Assembly: GCF_015062905.1 (NCBI RefSeq) | Contig: NZ_SUTK01000025.1 | Coordinates: forward strand, 1 to 24,776 | DNA: 24,776 nt | From: Methanobrevibacter thaueri | GTDB lineage: Archaea; Methanobacteriota; Methanobacteria; Methanobacteriales; Methanobacteriaceae | Direction of reading: 5' to 3' | Shown: one piece after another, positions 1-6,586 of the stretch | Layout: each line of letters opens with the position of its first letter | Numbering within the stretch: the first letter of the stretch is position 1 | The notes under the pieces: model-generated | What the model was told of the DNA's origin: nothing | The model's database searches: none | The model's input: the letters and a program-made list of their open reading frames with translations, nothing else | Translations under genes and position numbers: made by a program

Positions 1-83
1 ATATTATTATGAATGGAAATGCTTTGACGAAAAAATAGGCATGGCCTAAGAATCTCCGGCTTCTACAAGCCGGAGAGGTTCAA
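1..83 (+). mobile_element. Probable right end of an IS200/IS605-family (TnpB-type) element
   Basis: A perfect 9-bp stem, CTCCGGCTT (54-62) with AAGCCGGAG (67-75), encloses a 4-nt loop and is followed by GAGGTTCAA (74-82). A short open frame stops at 47-49, just before it. A stop codon, then a GC-rich hairpin, then a TTCAA-type end is the usual layout of the right end of IS200/IS605 or IS1341-type elements, where the 3' end of tnpB overlaps the scaffold of the omega/reRNA guide. The element body would lie left of the window. A smaller hairpin (TAGGC/GCCTA, 36-48) precedes it. The family call is from memory of such ends. The hairpin could instead be an ordinary terminator, although no T-run follows it directly. 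Confidence 0.42.
2..49 (+). CDS. Possible C-terminal tail of TnpB (partial, cut by window edge)
   Basis: A frame open from the window edge reads YYYEWKCFDEKIGMA and stops at TAA (47-49), a few bases before the GC-rich hairpin at 54-75. Only 15 residues are visible and none is diagnostic. The call rests on position alone: tnpB genes normally stop immediately before, or inside, the right-end hairpin. Sequence to the left of the window would decide it. Confidence 0.25.
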   Translation, partial: YYYEWKCFDEKIGMA

Positions 84-161
84 GCTGAACAGCAATGTTT
101 TTTAACAGTTTATTTGAACTGTAGAAAAATTGCAATATTTGGAATATTGGAGATAGATGTT

Positions 162-429
162 ATGAAAAGGAAAATTCTAATTTGCACATTAATCCTCGTG
201 GCATTATTCAGTATGGCCAGCATATGTGCGGGTGATGTGAATGATACTTTAACGGCCAGTGAAGATGATTCACAAATCGAATTAACTGCAACAGAGGATA
301 ATCTGGAAAAAAAATATTGATGAAAATCAGATAATTGAAGAAAAATTCGTTGAAGACAATGGAACATTTGCTGCATTGCAGCAAAAGATTGACGGTGCGG
401 AAGTTAACGATTTAAATACTCTTGAGTGA
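162..429 (+). pseudogene. Truncated, frameshifted adhesin-like surface protein
   Basis: ATG at 162 follows a good ribosome-binding site (GGAGA, 149-153) and encodes a typical signal peptide: basic MKRK, a hydrophobic core, and a likely cleavage after SICAG. An acidic stretch (DVNDTLTASEDD) of the kind that starts Methanobrevibacter adhesin-like proteins comes next. The frame stops at 318-320, directly after an 8-A run (307-314). Removing one A restores the frame through IDENQIIEEKF and NGTFAALQQKIDGAE to a stop at 427-429. GTF-x-ALQ-x-KI is the usual opening of the beta-helix domain in these adhesins, but everything after about residue 88 is missing. The remnant overlaps the 3' end of the opposite gene by 26 bp. 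The wild-type gene would be much longer, so this is a decayed 5' stub. An open alternative is that the short 52-residue secreted product is still made. Confidence 0.62.
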
Positions 430-1078
430 GCTTACATTCGCTCATACATTTTGTACAGCCAAGCCCAGCTTTATATTGTCCGATGATATATTCTCCGCAG
501 GCTTCAATATCGATAATGTCTGAACGGTTCAGTCTGTCATTCCATTTTTGTGGGTTTATTGCATCAACAGGACAGGCATCCTGGCAGTTTGTGCACTCAT
601 CGCACTCCGAATCAGTAATTGGTGTGCCGAACTCCAAAGGCATGTCTGTCAGTATTCCTCCAAGCGCAACTGCTGAGCCGTATTCCTGTGTCACGAATAA
701 TGCAGATCTTCCAATCCATCCAAGTCCTGCTTTGGTGGCAATTGTCTTGTATGGGAGGATGCTTAGCAGTTTTTCCATGTCGCATTCATTCCGCTTCATT
801 GTGAGAGCAAATGCATCATATCCGAGGTTTTTGATGTACCTCTCACCCTTGTGGGATATTTTTGTCAATTTTCCTATTTCTCTGTGGAATGCCTTCCAGT
901 ACTTTTCATACTCCTCTTCTTTGACTAGCTGTATGGTTTCTTTAGGAATTTTCAAAACAAGGCTTATCCCATTTGGAAAATCAATGAACTGGCTGGCCAA
1001 ACCATTCACATCAGCAAAGCCGACTTTGCTTGCACCTGACTTTATCAAGTATTCTTTAAGTTCACTCATCTCAGACAT
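404..1078 (-). CDS. QueG-like 4Fe-4S double-cluster protein
   Basis: This protein has about 225 residues in the family of epoxyqueuosine-reductase-like iron-sulfur proteins. The C-terminal third carries two cysteine sets that can bind two [4Fe-4S] clusters: C-x2-C-x2-C-x3-CP (in CDECTNCQDACP), then a lone Cys in CGEYI followed by GC-x2-C-x3-C (in GCTKCMSEC). The middle part (AGLGWIGRSALFVTQEYGS) matches the conserved core seen before the clusters in QueG relatives. Archaea make archaeosine, not queuosine, so the substrate is probably different and is unknown here. The start is set at the ATG at 1078 (MSEMSELKEYL); an upstream ATG at 1123 would add 15 unlikely residues, and MSEL at 1069 is possible. 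The last codons overlap the adhesin remnant on the other strand, so the C-terminus (QEYLNR) may be an extension made when a deletion joined the two. Confidence 0.75.
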   Translation of the reverse strand: MSEMSELKEYLIKSGASKVGFADVNGLASQFIDFPNGISLVLKIPKETIQLVKEEEYEKYWKAFHREIGKLTKISHKGERYIKNLGYDAFALTMKRNECDMEKLLSILPYKTIATKAGLGWIGRSALFVTQEYGSAVALGGILTDMPLEFGTPITDSECDECTNCQDACPVDAINPQKWNDRLNRSDIIDIEACGEYIIGQYKAGLGCTKCMSECKLTQEYLNR

Positions 1079-1171
1079 AATATCTAATATAATTTTCAAA
1101 ACATTTAAATGATAGTGTAGCAAATCTTTAACTTTAAGGTTTATTAATAATTAAATTAAATATTACATGTA

Positions 1172-1176
1172 GTGAT
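1172..1176 (+). promoter_or_regulatory. Ribosome-binding site of argB
   Basis: GTGAT lies four bases before the ATG at 1180 and supports that start. A T/A-rich stretch around 1140-1150 could hold the TATA element, which would make a short leader. Confidence 0.45.
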
Positions 1177-1179
1177 TAG

Positions 1180-2043
1180 ATGAAGGATATAGATGTTTTA
1201 ATTGAAGCTTTACCATATATCAAAAAGTTTCATGGTGAAAAAATTTTAATTAAGTATGGCGGACATGCTATGGTGGATGAAGAAGCAAAGTCCTCCACAG
1301 CTCGTGATACAGTATTGCTCAAATATGTTGGAATGAAACCGTTGATTGTACACGGTGGAGGTCCTGAAATCTCAAGATCAATGGAAAAGTTAGGTAAGGA
1401 ATCCAAATTCATCAAAGGTTTAAGGGTTACTGATGAAGAGACCATGGAAATCATTGAAATGGTGCTTGTCGGTAAAATCTCAACCGAAATCGTATCAGAA
1501 CTCATCAAGCATGACGGTCAGGCAATAAGTTTGTCCGGAAAGGATTCAAGCTTGATTTTTGCTCATAAAACTGAAGCCAAAAAGATTGATGAGGAACTTG
1601 TTGATTTGGGTCTTGTCGGTGAAGTTGACTGCATAAACACCGAATTGCTTGACATGTTCTTGGAAAACGATTATATTCCGGTAATATCTCCGGTTGGAAT
1701 TGCAAAAGACGGAACCAGTTTAAACCTCAATGCAGATACTGCTGCAGGCGAAGTTGCAAGTGCAGTAGGTGCTGAAAAACTGATTATTTTAACCGATGTT
1801 CCAGGTGTTTTAAGAGATCCTTCCGATCCGGATTCATTAATTCAAAAAATCAGAATTTCAGAAGTTCCTAAACTGATTGAAGATGGAATTATTTCAGGTG
1901 GAATGATTCCAAAAATAGAGACCTGTGTACAGGCCATTGAAGACGGCGTCAAATCATGCCACATCATTGATGGACGTAAAAAACACTCATTGCTTTTAGA
2001 GATATTCACTGATGAAGGCATCGGAACCATGATTTTTAAATAA
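1180..2043 (+). CDS. argB: Acetylglutamate kinase
   Basis: This enzyme phosphorylates N-acetyl-L-glutamate with ATP, the second step of arginine biosynthesis, in the cytosol. At 287 residues it has the normal family length. Amino-acid-kinase motifs are in order: KYGGHAM (25-31, phosphate-binding Lys), VHGGGPEI (57-64), the acetylglutamate-binding segment LNLNADTAAGEVA (181-193), ILTDVPGVL (203-211) and GGMIPKIE (240-247), all typical of ArgB. The start at 1180 follows GTGAT with correct spacing. The gene stands alone on this strand, with an unrelated iron-sulfur gene diverging upstream and a two-gene operon converging downstream. No arginine operator could be identified by eye. The assignment is firm. 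Confidence 0.97.
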   Translation: MKDIDVLIEALPYIKKFHGEKILIKYGGHAMVDEEAKSSTARDTVLLKYVGMKPLIVHGGGPEISRSMEKLGKESKFIKGLRVTDEETMEIIEMVLVGKISTEIVSELIKHDGQAISLSGKDSSLIFAHKTEAKKIDEELVDLGLVGEVDCINTELLDMFLENDYIPVISPVGIAKDGTSLNLNADTAAGEVASAVGAEKLIILTDVPGVLRDPSDPDSLIQKIRISEVPKLIEDGIISGGMIPKIETCVQAIEDGVKSCHIIDGRKKHSLLLEIFTDEGIGTMIFK

Positions 2044-2061
2044 TCATGGTTATTTCACTTC

Positions 2062-2079
2062 TTTTTTTTTTAAAAAAAA
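2062..2079. terminator. Shared T10-A8 tract between convergent genes
   Basis: A run of ten T (2062-2071) is followed directly by eight A (2072-2079) in the 43-bp gap between argB and the acyl-CoA ligase. It gives a poly-U tract on either strand, as archaeal T-rich termination needs, so it probably ends transcription in both directions. Confidence 0.6.
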
Positions 2080-2086
2080 CTTATTT

Positions 2087-3556
2087 TCATTCTTTAAACA
2101 TTTCCCGCAATTCTCTTCTGAGCAGTTTCCAGCCGTTTACTCTTGGAAGCTCATCAAGCGGAAATATTTTTCTTGGAACCTTATACCTTGACAGGTTTTC
2201 ACGGGCAAAAGCAATCAAACCATCGTCATCTGCTTCATTTTCCCAGACAACTGCTGCAACTGGTATTTCTCCTCTGTGACAGTCATTTATGCTGAAGATG
2301 GCTATTTCCTTGACTTCAGGATATTTAATCAAAACTTCCTCTACTTCAGTTGGATAGATTTTCCATCCGCTCATTACAATCATGTCCTTTTTGCGGTCTG
2401 TAATGAATAGGCGGTTGTCCTCATCGAGGTATCCGATATCTCCTGTCAGGAACCATCCGTCTTCTAAAAATGATGCTTTGGTTTTTTCTTCGTTTCCCCA
2501 GTATCCTTTTGCAACTGCTGGTCCTCTAAGGGCAATTTCGCCCTGCTCATATTGCGGCAGAATCTTGGAGGAATCGTCTTCATCAACGATTTTGACTTCT
2601 GAAAAGCAAACCGGATGGCCAACACTTTCAAACCTGTCCGCTTCACGGTAGTCTTCAGGTCTGATGACTGTGCCTGTTCCAATCACGATTGTTTCGGATA
2701 ATCCATAGGCGTTAATGATTGGTATTGCATAGGTTTCGTGGAAATCCTTCCAGATTTTCTTATGCAATGGGCCTCCACCTGAAACAATCTCCCTGACGGT
2801 TTTAAGCTCTTCACGCCTGTCCATTGTGGTAAGAGAATGTATTACCGGAGGCATTCCTGTCAGGACTGTGACCTTTTCTTTTTGGCATAATTCCAGATAT
2901 TCATCAATGTTGAACTGTTCCATTAGAATGTAATACGCTGCAGATCTTAATGCTGCAATTGACCAGGAAAGGCCAACGTGAGCCATCGGATAGATTCCTA
3001 AATAAACGTCATCCTGCTTTAAAGTCAATACGTCACATTCGTTGTGAATTGCAGTGAAATAATTTCCGTGTGTCAGCATGGCTCCTTTTGGCTTACCGGT
3101 AGTTCCAGAGGTATATTGGAGCTGACATAAATCGTCCCAGTCGGTATTTTCCGCTTCCAAAACATCCCTGTCTTTAAATTTGGAGATGTCTTTTGGGACA
3201 TATGTCTTAATGTCAATCAAGTCTTTAGCATCATCATCAGTAATCATCAGCTTTGCCTTGGAGTCGTCTACAATGTATTCCAGTTCATTGGCAGTAAAAA
3301 TTCTGTTTCCAGGAATGGCTATTGCGCCGATTCTCCAGATTGCAAATAATGAAAATAAGTACTCTTCGGAATTGTTTAAATAGATTAATACTCTGTCGCC
3401 CTTAACAATCCCTAAATCTTTCAGGTCACGTCCGATTCCAGAGATTATTGATAGGATTTCGCCGGAGTTGTATTTGTTTCCGGTTGTCGGATTGTACAAT
3501 ACGTTCTTGTCTAATCTTTTTGAGTTAGCATCTAAAAAAGTAGTAATGTTCAACAT
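2087..3556 (-). CDS. AMP-dependent acyl-CoA ligase (ANL superfamily)
   Basis: This 489-residue adenylate-forming enzyme should activate a carboxylic acid as acyl-AMP and pass it to CoA. Core motifs are present in order: YTSGTTGKPKGA (148-159, A3 loop), YGLSET (284-289, A5), TGD (371-373, A7) and DRKKDMI (387-393, A8 hinge). The catalytic Lys of A10 is K477, in a segment reading NGWKLLRREL, where the residue before Lys is Trp instead of the usual Gly. The substrate cannot be read from the sequence. The start codon follows immediately after the stop of the upstream dehydrogenase gene (4546-3557), so the two are co-transcribed and probably translationally coupled. That pairing suggests the ligase acts on a 2-oxoacid or dicarboxylic product of the same pathway, but this is inference. 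Confidence 0.88.
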   Translation of the reverse strand: MLNITTFLDANSKRLDKNVLYNPTTGNKYNSGEILSIISGIGRDLKDLGIVKGDRVLIYLNNSEEYLFSLFAIWRIGAIAIPGNRIFTANELEYIVDDSKAKLMITDDDAKDLIDIKTYVPKDISKFKDRDVLEAENTDWDDLCQLQYTSGTTGKPKGAMLTHGNYFTAIHNECDVLTLKQDDVYLGIYPMAHVGLSWSIAALRSAAYYILMEQFNIDEYLELCQKEKVTVLTGMPPVIHSLTTMDRREELKTVREIVSGGGPLHKKIWKDFHETYAIPIINAYGLSETIVIGTGTVIRPEDYREADRFESVGHPVCFSEVKIVDEDDSSKILPQYEQGEIALRGPAVAKGYWGNEEKTKASFLEDGWFLTGDIGYLDEDNRLFITDRKKDMIVMSGWKIYPTEVEEVLIKYPEVKEIAIFSINDCHRGEIPVAAVVWENEADDDGLIAFARENLSRYKVPRKIFPLDELPRVNGWKLLRRELREMFKE

Positions 3557-4546
3557 TTAAATTAACTCCCTTACAATGGCTTTGGTCACGTCCATGGTTG
3601 AGGCATCTCCTCCCAAATCGGGAGTCCTGATTTTGCAGTCTGCCATTACCTTTTCGACTGCCTGTTTGATGTCATTTGATGCTTCCCATTCGCCCAAATA
3701 GTCGAGCATCATTGCAGCGGACAATATCATTGAACATGGATTTGCGATGTATTTTCCTGCAATGTCCGGTGCGGATCCATGTACAGGTTCAAACAATCCG
3801 TTGTGGTCTCCTATATTTCCGGATGGTGCAAGGCCAAGACCTCCTACGAGTCCTGCGCTCTCATCGGACAATATGTCTCCAAACAAGTTGCTTGAAACAA
3901 TAACGTCGAAATTCTGTGGTTGTGTAACCAGATACATTGCCATAGCATCAACATAGTAATCTTCAGTTTTGATTTGCGGATAATCCTGGGCCACCTTGTA
4001 GAATGATTCTTTGAAAACGCCGTCGGTCTTTTTTAGGACATTGCTTTTGTGAACGCATGTTACTTTACTTTCTTCCCTCTTGATGCAGAGATTGAATGCT
4101 GCTTTTGAAATTCTCTCGGATGCGCTTCTGGTAATATGTCTTTCTGCAATCATCTTTTCTTCGTCGCCATATTCCACTTGTGAATAAAGCCCTTCAGTGT
4201 TTTCCCTAACTATCACAAAATCAATATCATCGCGAATGCAATTCACTCCCTTGTATGATTTGATGGGTCTGATGTTTGCATATACATTCAAGGCTTTTCT
4301 TAAATTGATAATTGGGCTAGGCTGGCCAGGTGTTGAAGTTGATGCTCCAAAGAGTACTGCATCGCTTTTATTTGCTATTTTAACAGTTTCTTCAGGTAAT
4401 GTGGTTCCATTTTTATTGAAACAGTCAAAACCAGCTTCCCCATAGTCAAAACTAAATTCCAAATCGATTTTATCGAGCAAATACTCACAGGAATCCATTA
4501 CTTCCTGACCAATTCCATCTCCACTAATTATTGCAATATTATACAT
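3557..4546 (-). CDS. Isopropylmalate/homoisocitrate dehydrogenase family (LeuB or AksF)
   Basis: This 329-residue NAD(P)-dependent beta-decarboxylating dehydrogenase has the usual length. Motifs include SGDGIGQEV (8-16), LRKALNVYANIRP (82-94, substrate Arg residues), VRENTEGLY (113-121), KSNVLKKTDG (167-176), NLFGDILSDE (220-229, metal Asp residues), and GLFEPVHGSAPDIAG (250-264). LeuB makes 2-oxoisocaproate for leucine. AksF oxidises homoisocitrate and longer homologues toward the 7-carbon chain of coenzyme B. The segment before the substrate loop (PSPIINLRK) looks AksF-like, while RENTEGLYSQVE and the DAMAMYLVTQPQ region look more LeuB-like, so I leave the symbol blank. It is the first gene of an operon with the acyl-CoA ligase. 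Its promoter faces the HEAT-repeat gene across 170 bp that hold paired 18-bp repeats. Confidence 0.88.
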   Translation of the reverse strand: MYNIAIISGDGIGQEVMDSCEYLLDKIDLEFSFDYGEAGFDCFNKNGTTLPEETVKIANKSDAVLFGASTSTPGQPSPIINLRKALNVYANIRPIKSYKGVNCIRDDIDFVIVRENTEGLYSQVEYGDEEKMIAERHITRSASERISKAAFNLCIKREESKVTCVHKSNVLKKTDGVFKESFYKVAQDYPQIKTEDYYVDAMAMYLVTQPQNFDVIVSSNLFGDILSDESAGLVGGLGLAPSGNIGDHNGLFEPVHGSAPDIAGKYIANPCSMILSAAMMLDYLGEWEASNDIKQAVEKVMADCKIRTPDLGGDASTMDVTKAIVRELI

Positions 4547-4561
4547 TATTTCACTTATGAC

Positions 4562-4626
4562 AATTTTGTTCGTATATTAATAATATTGATGTCATATTAT
4601 ATAATTTTAATTTTGTTCGTATGTTA
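4562..4626. repeat. Two 18-bp direct repeats in a divergent promoter region
   Basis: AATTTTGTTCGTATATTA (4562-4579) recurs as AATTTTGTTCGTATGTTA (4609-4626), with one mismatch and 47 bp from start to start. The first copy lies within 35 bp upstream of the dehydrogenase start. The second abuts the predicted TATA element of the HEAT-repeat gene. The placement suggests operators for one regulator acting on both genes. No known archaeal operator was recognised. Confidence 0.55.
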
Positions 4627-4627
4627 T

Positions 4628-4646
4628 CGAAATACTTTTATACTAC
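4628..4646 (+). promoter_or_regulatory. BRE/TATA element of the HEAT-repeat gene
   Basis: CGAAATACTTTTATACTAC has a purine-rich BRE-like start followed by a TATA-like core, as in strong archaeal promoters. Initiation about 25 bp downstream would give a leader of roughly 45 nt or more before the ATG at 4717, which is preceded by the ribosome-binding site GAGGGAT. Confidence 0.5.
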
Positions 4647-4716
4647 CCGATATATAAATGATATTAATTACATAGTAATAGTAGTTAAACGCCTTTAATT
4701 TAAAAGAGGGATTAAA

Positions 4717-5181
4717 ATGGAAAGAAGTATCGACGAATTGATTGAATTATTAAACGATAAAGATGACTTTGTTGTTGAAGATGCAATTGGAGAATTAGAA
4801 TTAAGAGCTGATGAAGCAGTTGATGCATTAATTGATGCTTTATCTAGCAGAAAAAAACAAATCAGATTAAATGCCGCTACCCTATTGGGAGCAATCAATG
4901 ACCCTAAAGCAATTCCTGCTTTAATCGACACTTTAAGAGACAACAACAAATTAGTTAGAAGAGAGGCATCAACCGCACTTTCACGTATGGGAGAACCTGC
5001 TGTCGATCCTTTAATTGAAACATTAAGCGATGAAGATTGGAAAGTAAGAGGAGCAGCTGCATGGGCTCTTGGAAACATCGGTGATGAAAAGGCAATTCCT
5101 GAACTTGAAAAATTGCTTGATGATGAAAGCGGCTTTGTAAAACAAGGTGCACAAAGCGCAATAAACTCAATTAAGAAATAA
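4717..5181 (+). CDS. HEAT-repeat protein (PBS-lyase type)
   Basis: The protein has 154 residues and consists almost entirely of about five HEAT repeats of some 31 residues (roughly 5-34, 35-65, 66-96, 97-127 and 128-154). Each has the pattern of a first helix such as AIPALIDTL, then a turn and a second helix such as VRREASTALSRMG. Such repeats form a curved solenoid that binds other proteins, and no catalytic residue is evident. Similar small acidic HEAT proteins are common in methanogens as stand-alone scaffolds of unknown partner. The start is supported by GAGGGAT eight bases upstream, and a clear TATA element precedes it. Codon use (TTA, AGA, GAA) looks like that of a well-expressed gene. 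T-rich stretches after the stop at 5181 likely terminate it. Confidence 0.85.
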   Translation: MERSIDELIELLNDKDDFVVEDAIGELELRADEAVDALIDALSSRKKQIRLNAATLLGAINDPKAIPALIDTLRDNNKLVRREASTALSRMGEPAVDPLIETLSDEDWKVRGAAAWALGNIGDEKAIPELEKLLDDESGFVKQGAQSAINSIKK

Positions 5182-5285
5182 TCATATTTCTTAACTTTTT
5201 TTCTTTTTGCATATTTCTTATTGCAATTTCAATTTTTTTTTAGTAGCCATAATCTTTTTTTAATTGATAATGCATATTCTTAAAC

Positions 5286-5927
5286 ATGGAATTGAAAAAA
5301 ATCAGCAGGTATTTAATTTACCTGATTTCATTATTCATTATTTCATTGGGGGCTTCACTATCAATCAAGGCTAATTTGGGAACTTCTCCATTAATTTGCC
5401 TTCCTTACGTTTCCAGTCTGATTGTTAAGTTGAGCGTTGGAGAGGTAATGTTTGTATTCACCATTATTTTCATTCTTATTCAGGTTGCGCTGCTTAGGGG
5501 AGGATTTGAAAAAAGGCAATATCTGCAGCTCGTTATTGGAACCATATTTTCAGCTTTCGTTGACTTTTCCATGATGTTGGTTAATGGAATTAATCCGGTG
5601 GGATATATTAGTCAAATGACATTGCTTTTGTTAAGCTGTGTTGTGGTGGCATTTGGGGTGCTGTTGGAAATTCAAACCGAAATCGTCTATCTTCCTGCTG
5701 ATGGAGTGATCGTTGCCATTTCAAAGGTATTAAAAAAGGAGTTTTCATATGTAAAGCCATTTGTTGACTCATCAATGGTTATTTTGGCTGCCGCACTATC
5801 CATTATATTCTTGGGTTATCTTGCAGGCGTTCGTGAAGGCACAATTATTTCGGCGGTTATCATTGGACCTATAGTTAAGGTTTTAAAGAGTTATTTGGAT
5901 CCCTATATTGAAAGAATAATTGAATAA
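5286..5927 (+). CDS. YczE/YyaS/YitT-type integral membrane protein
   Basis: This 213-residue polytopic protein has about five predicted membrane segments (near residues 8-27, 53-70, 80-100, 110-128 and 165-185). The signature of the YczE group is visible: a first helix running into SIKANLGTSPLICLPY (26-41), and GVREGTIISA near 180-190 before the last segment. Family members in bacteria and archaea have no settled biochemical role; some are thought to be transporters. It sits alone between the HEAT gene and the convergent minus-strand operon, with 11 bp to the stop of the neighbouring gene. No good ribosome-binding site precedes the ATG at 5286. Confidence 0.78.
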   Translation: MELKKISRYLIYLISLFIISLGASLSIKANLGTSPLICLPYVSSLIVKLSVGEVMFVFTIIFILIQVALLRGGFEKRQYLQLVIGTIFSAFVDFSMMLVNGINPVGYISQMTLLLLSCVVVAFGVLLEIQTEIVYLPADGVIVAISKVLKKEFSYVKPFVDSSMVILAAALSIIFLGYLAGVREGTIISAVIIGPIVKVLKSYLDPYIERIIE

Positions 5928-5938
5928 TCCGTTAAATT

Positions 5939-6586
5939 TCACTTCAATACAACTGTTTTATCAATCATTCCAATCAAAATCTTATTGATAGGGTTTTTAA
6001 GGGATAATGGATGTTCTTTTTGATACATGTCACTGAATGGAAGCACTCTGAAACTTGACATGCACTGGTCGGTTGAGCGAAGTGCGAAATATGCTTTGTA
6101 ATCCCCGTCAATAATGTTGATGATTAATCCAACGTCTTCTATCCGCTCATGACCTGCAATGCCTTCCTCAGCATATACCCTAAACTTTTTGATGTCATCA
6201 GCGGTGATCAAAGCATATTCCATCATATATTCGTATTCGTCCTCATCAAGGTCATAATCATCATACTCTATAATCTCTGAACATTTATCGTCTGGAATGG
6301 CCAGATTGGTGGCGCAGTATCCAAGAGAGATGTAAATGCCTTCATGGTCCAGTGCCTTTGAGATTATGTCGAAGTAGAGGTTATCCAATTTCATGGATTT
6401 GTGTATGTCTCCGAAAATTTCAGGCACCATGTGGGTAATCCCTCCCTCTTCAATCACTGTGCAGTAGAAGTGTTCTTCACCAAGATAACCTGCGGTTGAG
6501 GCCTTTTCGATTGTTTGTTTAATGTCAATGTCATTTGCATCTTCCATTCTTTGAGCTATCTTAAAAACTTCTTCATCACTTATCAT
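5939..6586 (-). CDS. Uncharacterised acidic protein
   Basis: The product is a soluble acidic protein of 215 residues with no family I recognise. It has a very acidic centre (EYDDYDLDEDEYEYMMEY) and a C-terminal part (VGLIINIIDGDYKAYFALRS) that looks like a beta-rich fold. No membrane segment, signal peptide or metal motif is seen. I chose ATG at 6586 over GTG at 6595, because GGTG lies six bases before that ATG and overlaps the GTG. The gene overlaps the 3' end of the phosphodiesterase gene by 11 bp and is the last gene of a four-gene minus-strand operon, so it may assist the membrane enzyme upstream. Confidence 0.7.
   Translation of the reverse strand: MISDEEVFKIAQRMEDANDIDIKQTIEKASTAGYLGEEHFYCTVIEEGGITHMVPEIFGDIHKSMKLDNLYFDIISKALDHEGIYISLGYCATNLAIPDDKCSEIIEYDDYDLDEDEYEYMMEYALITADDIKKFRVYAEEGIAGHERIEDVGLIINIIDGDYKAYFALRSTDQCMSSFRVLPFSDMYQKEHPLSLKNPINKILIGMIDKTVVLK

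Noticed and set aside
36..90. Three hairpins in a row considered as a riboswitch or tRNA-like RNA
   Set aside because: No riboswitch core or tRNA cloverleaf fits; the GC-rich hairpin followed by a TTCAA-type end is better explained as an IS605-type right end.
426..1112. Long plus-strand open frame of 228 codons opposite the QueG-like gene
   Set aside because: It is the shadow of the iron-sulfur gene; its translation has no family-like pattern and the opposite frame carries all cluster cysteines.
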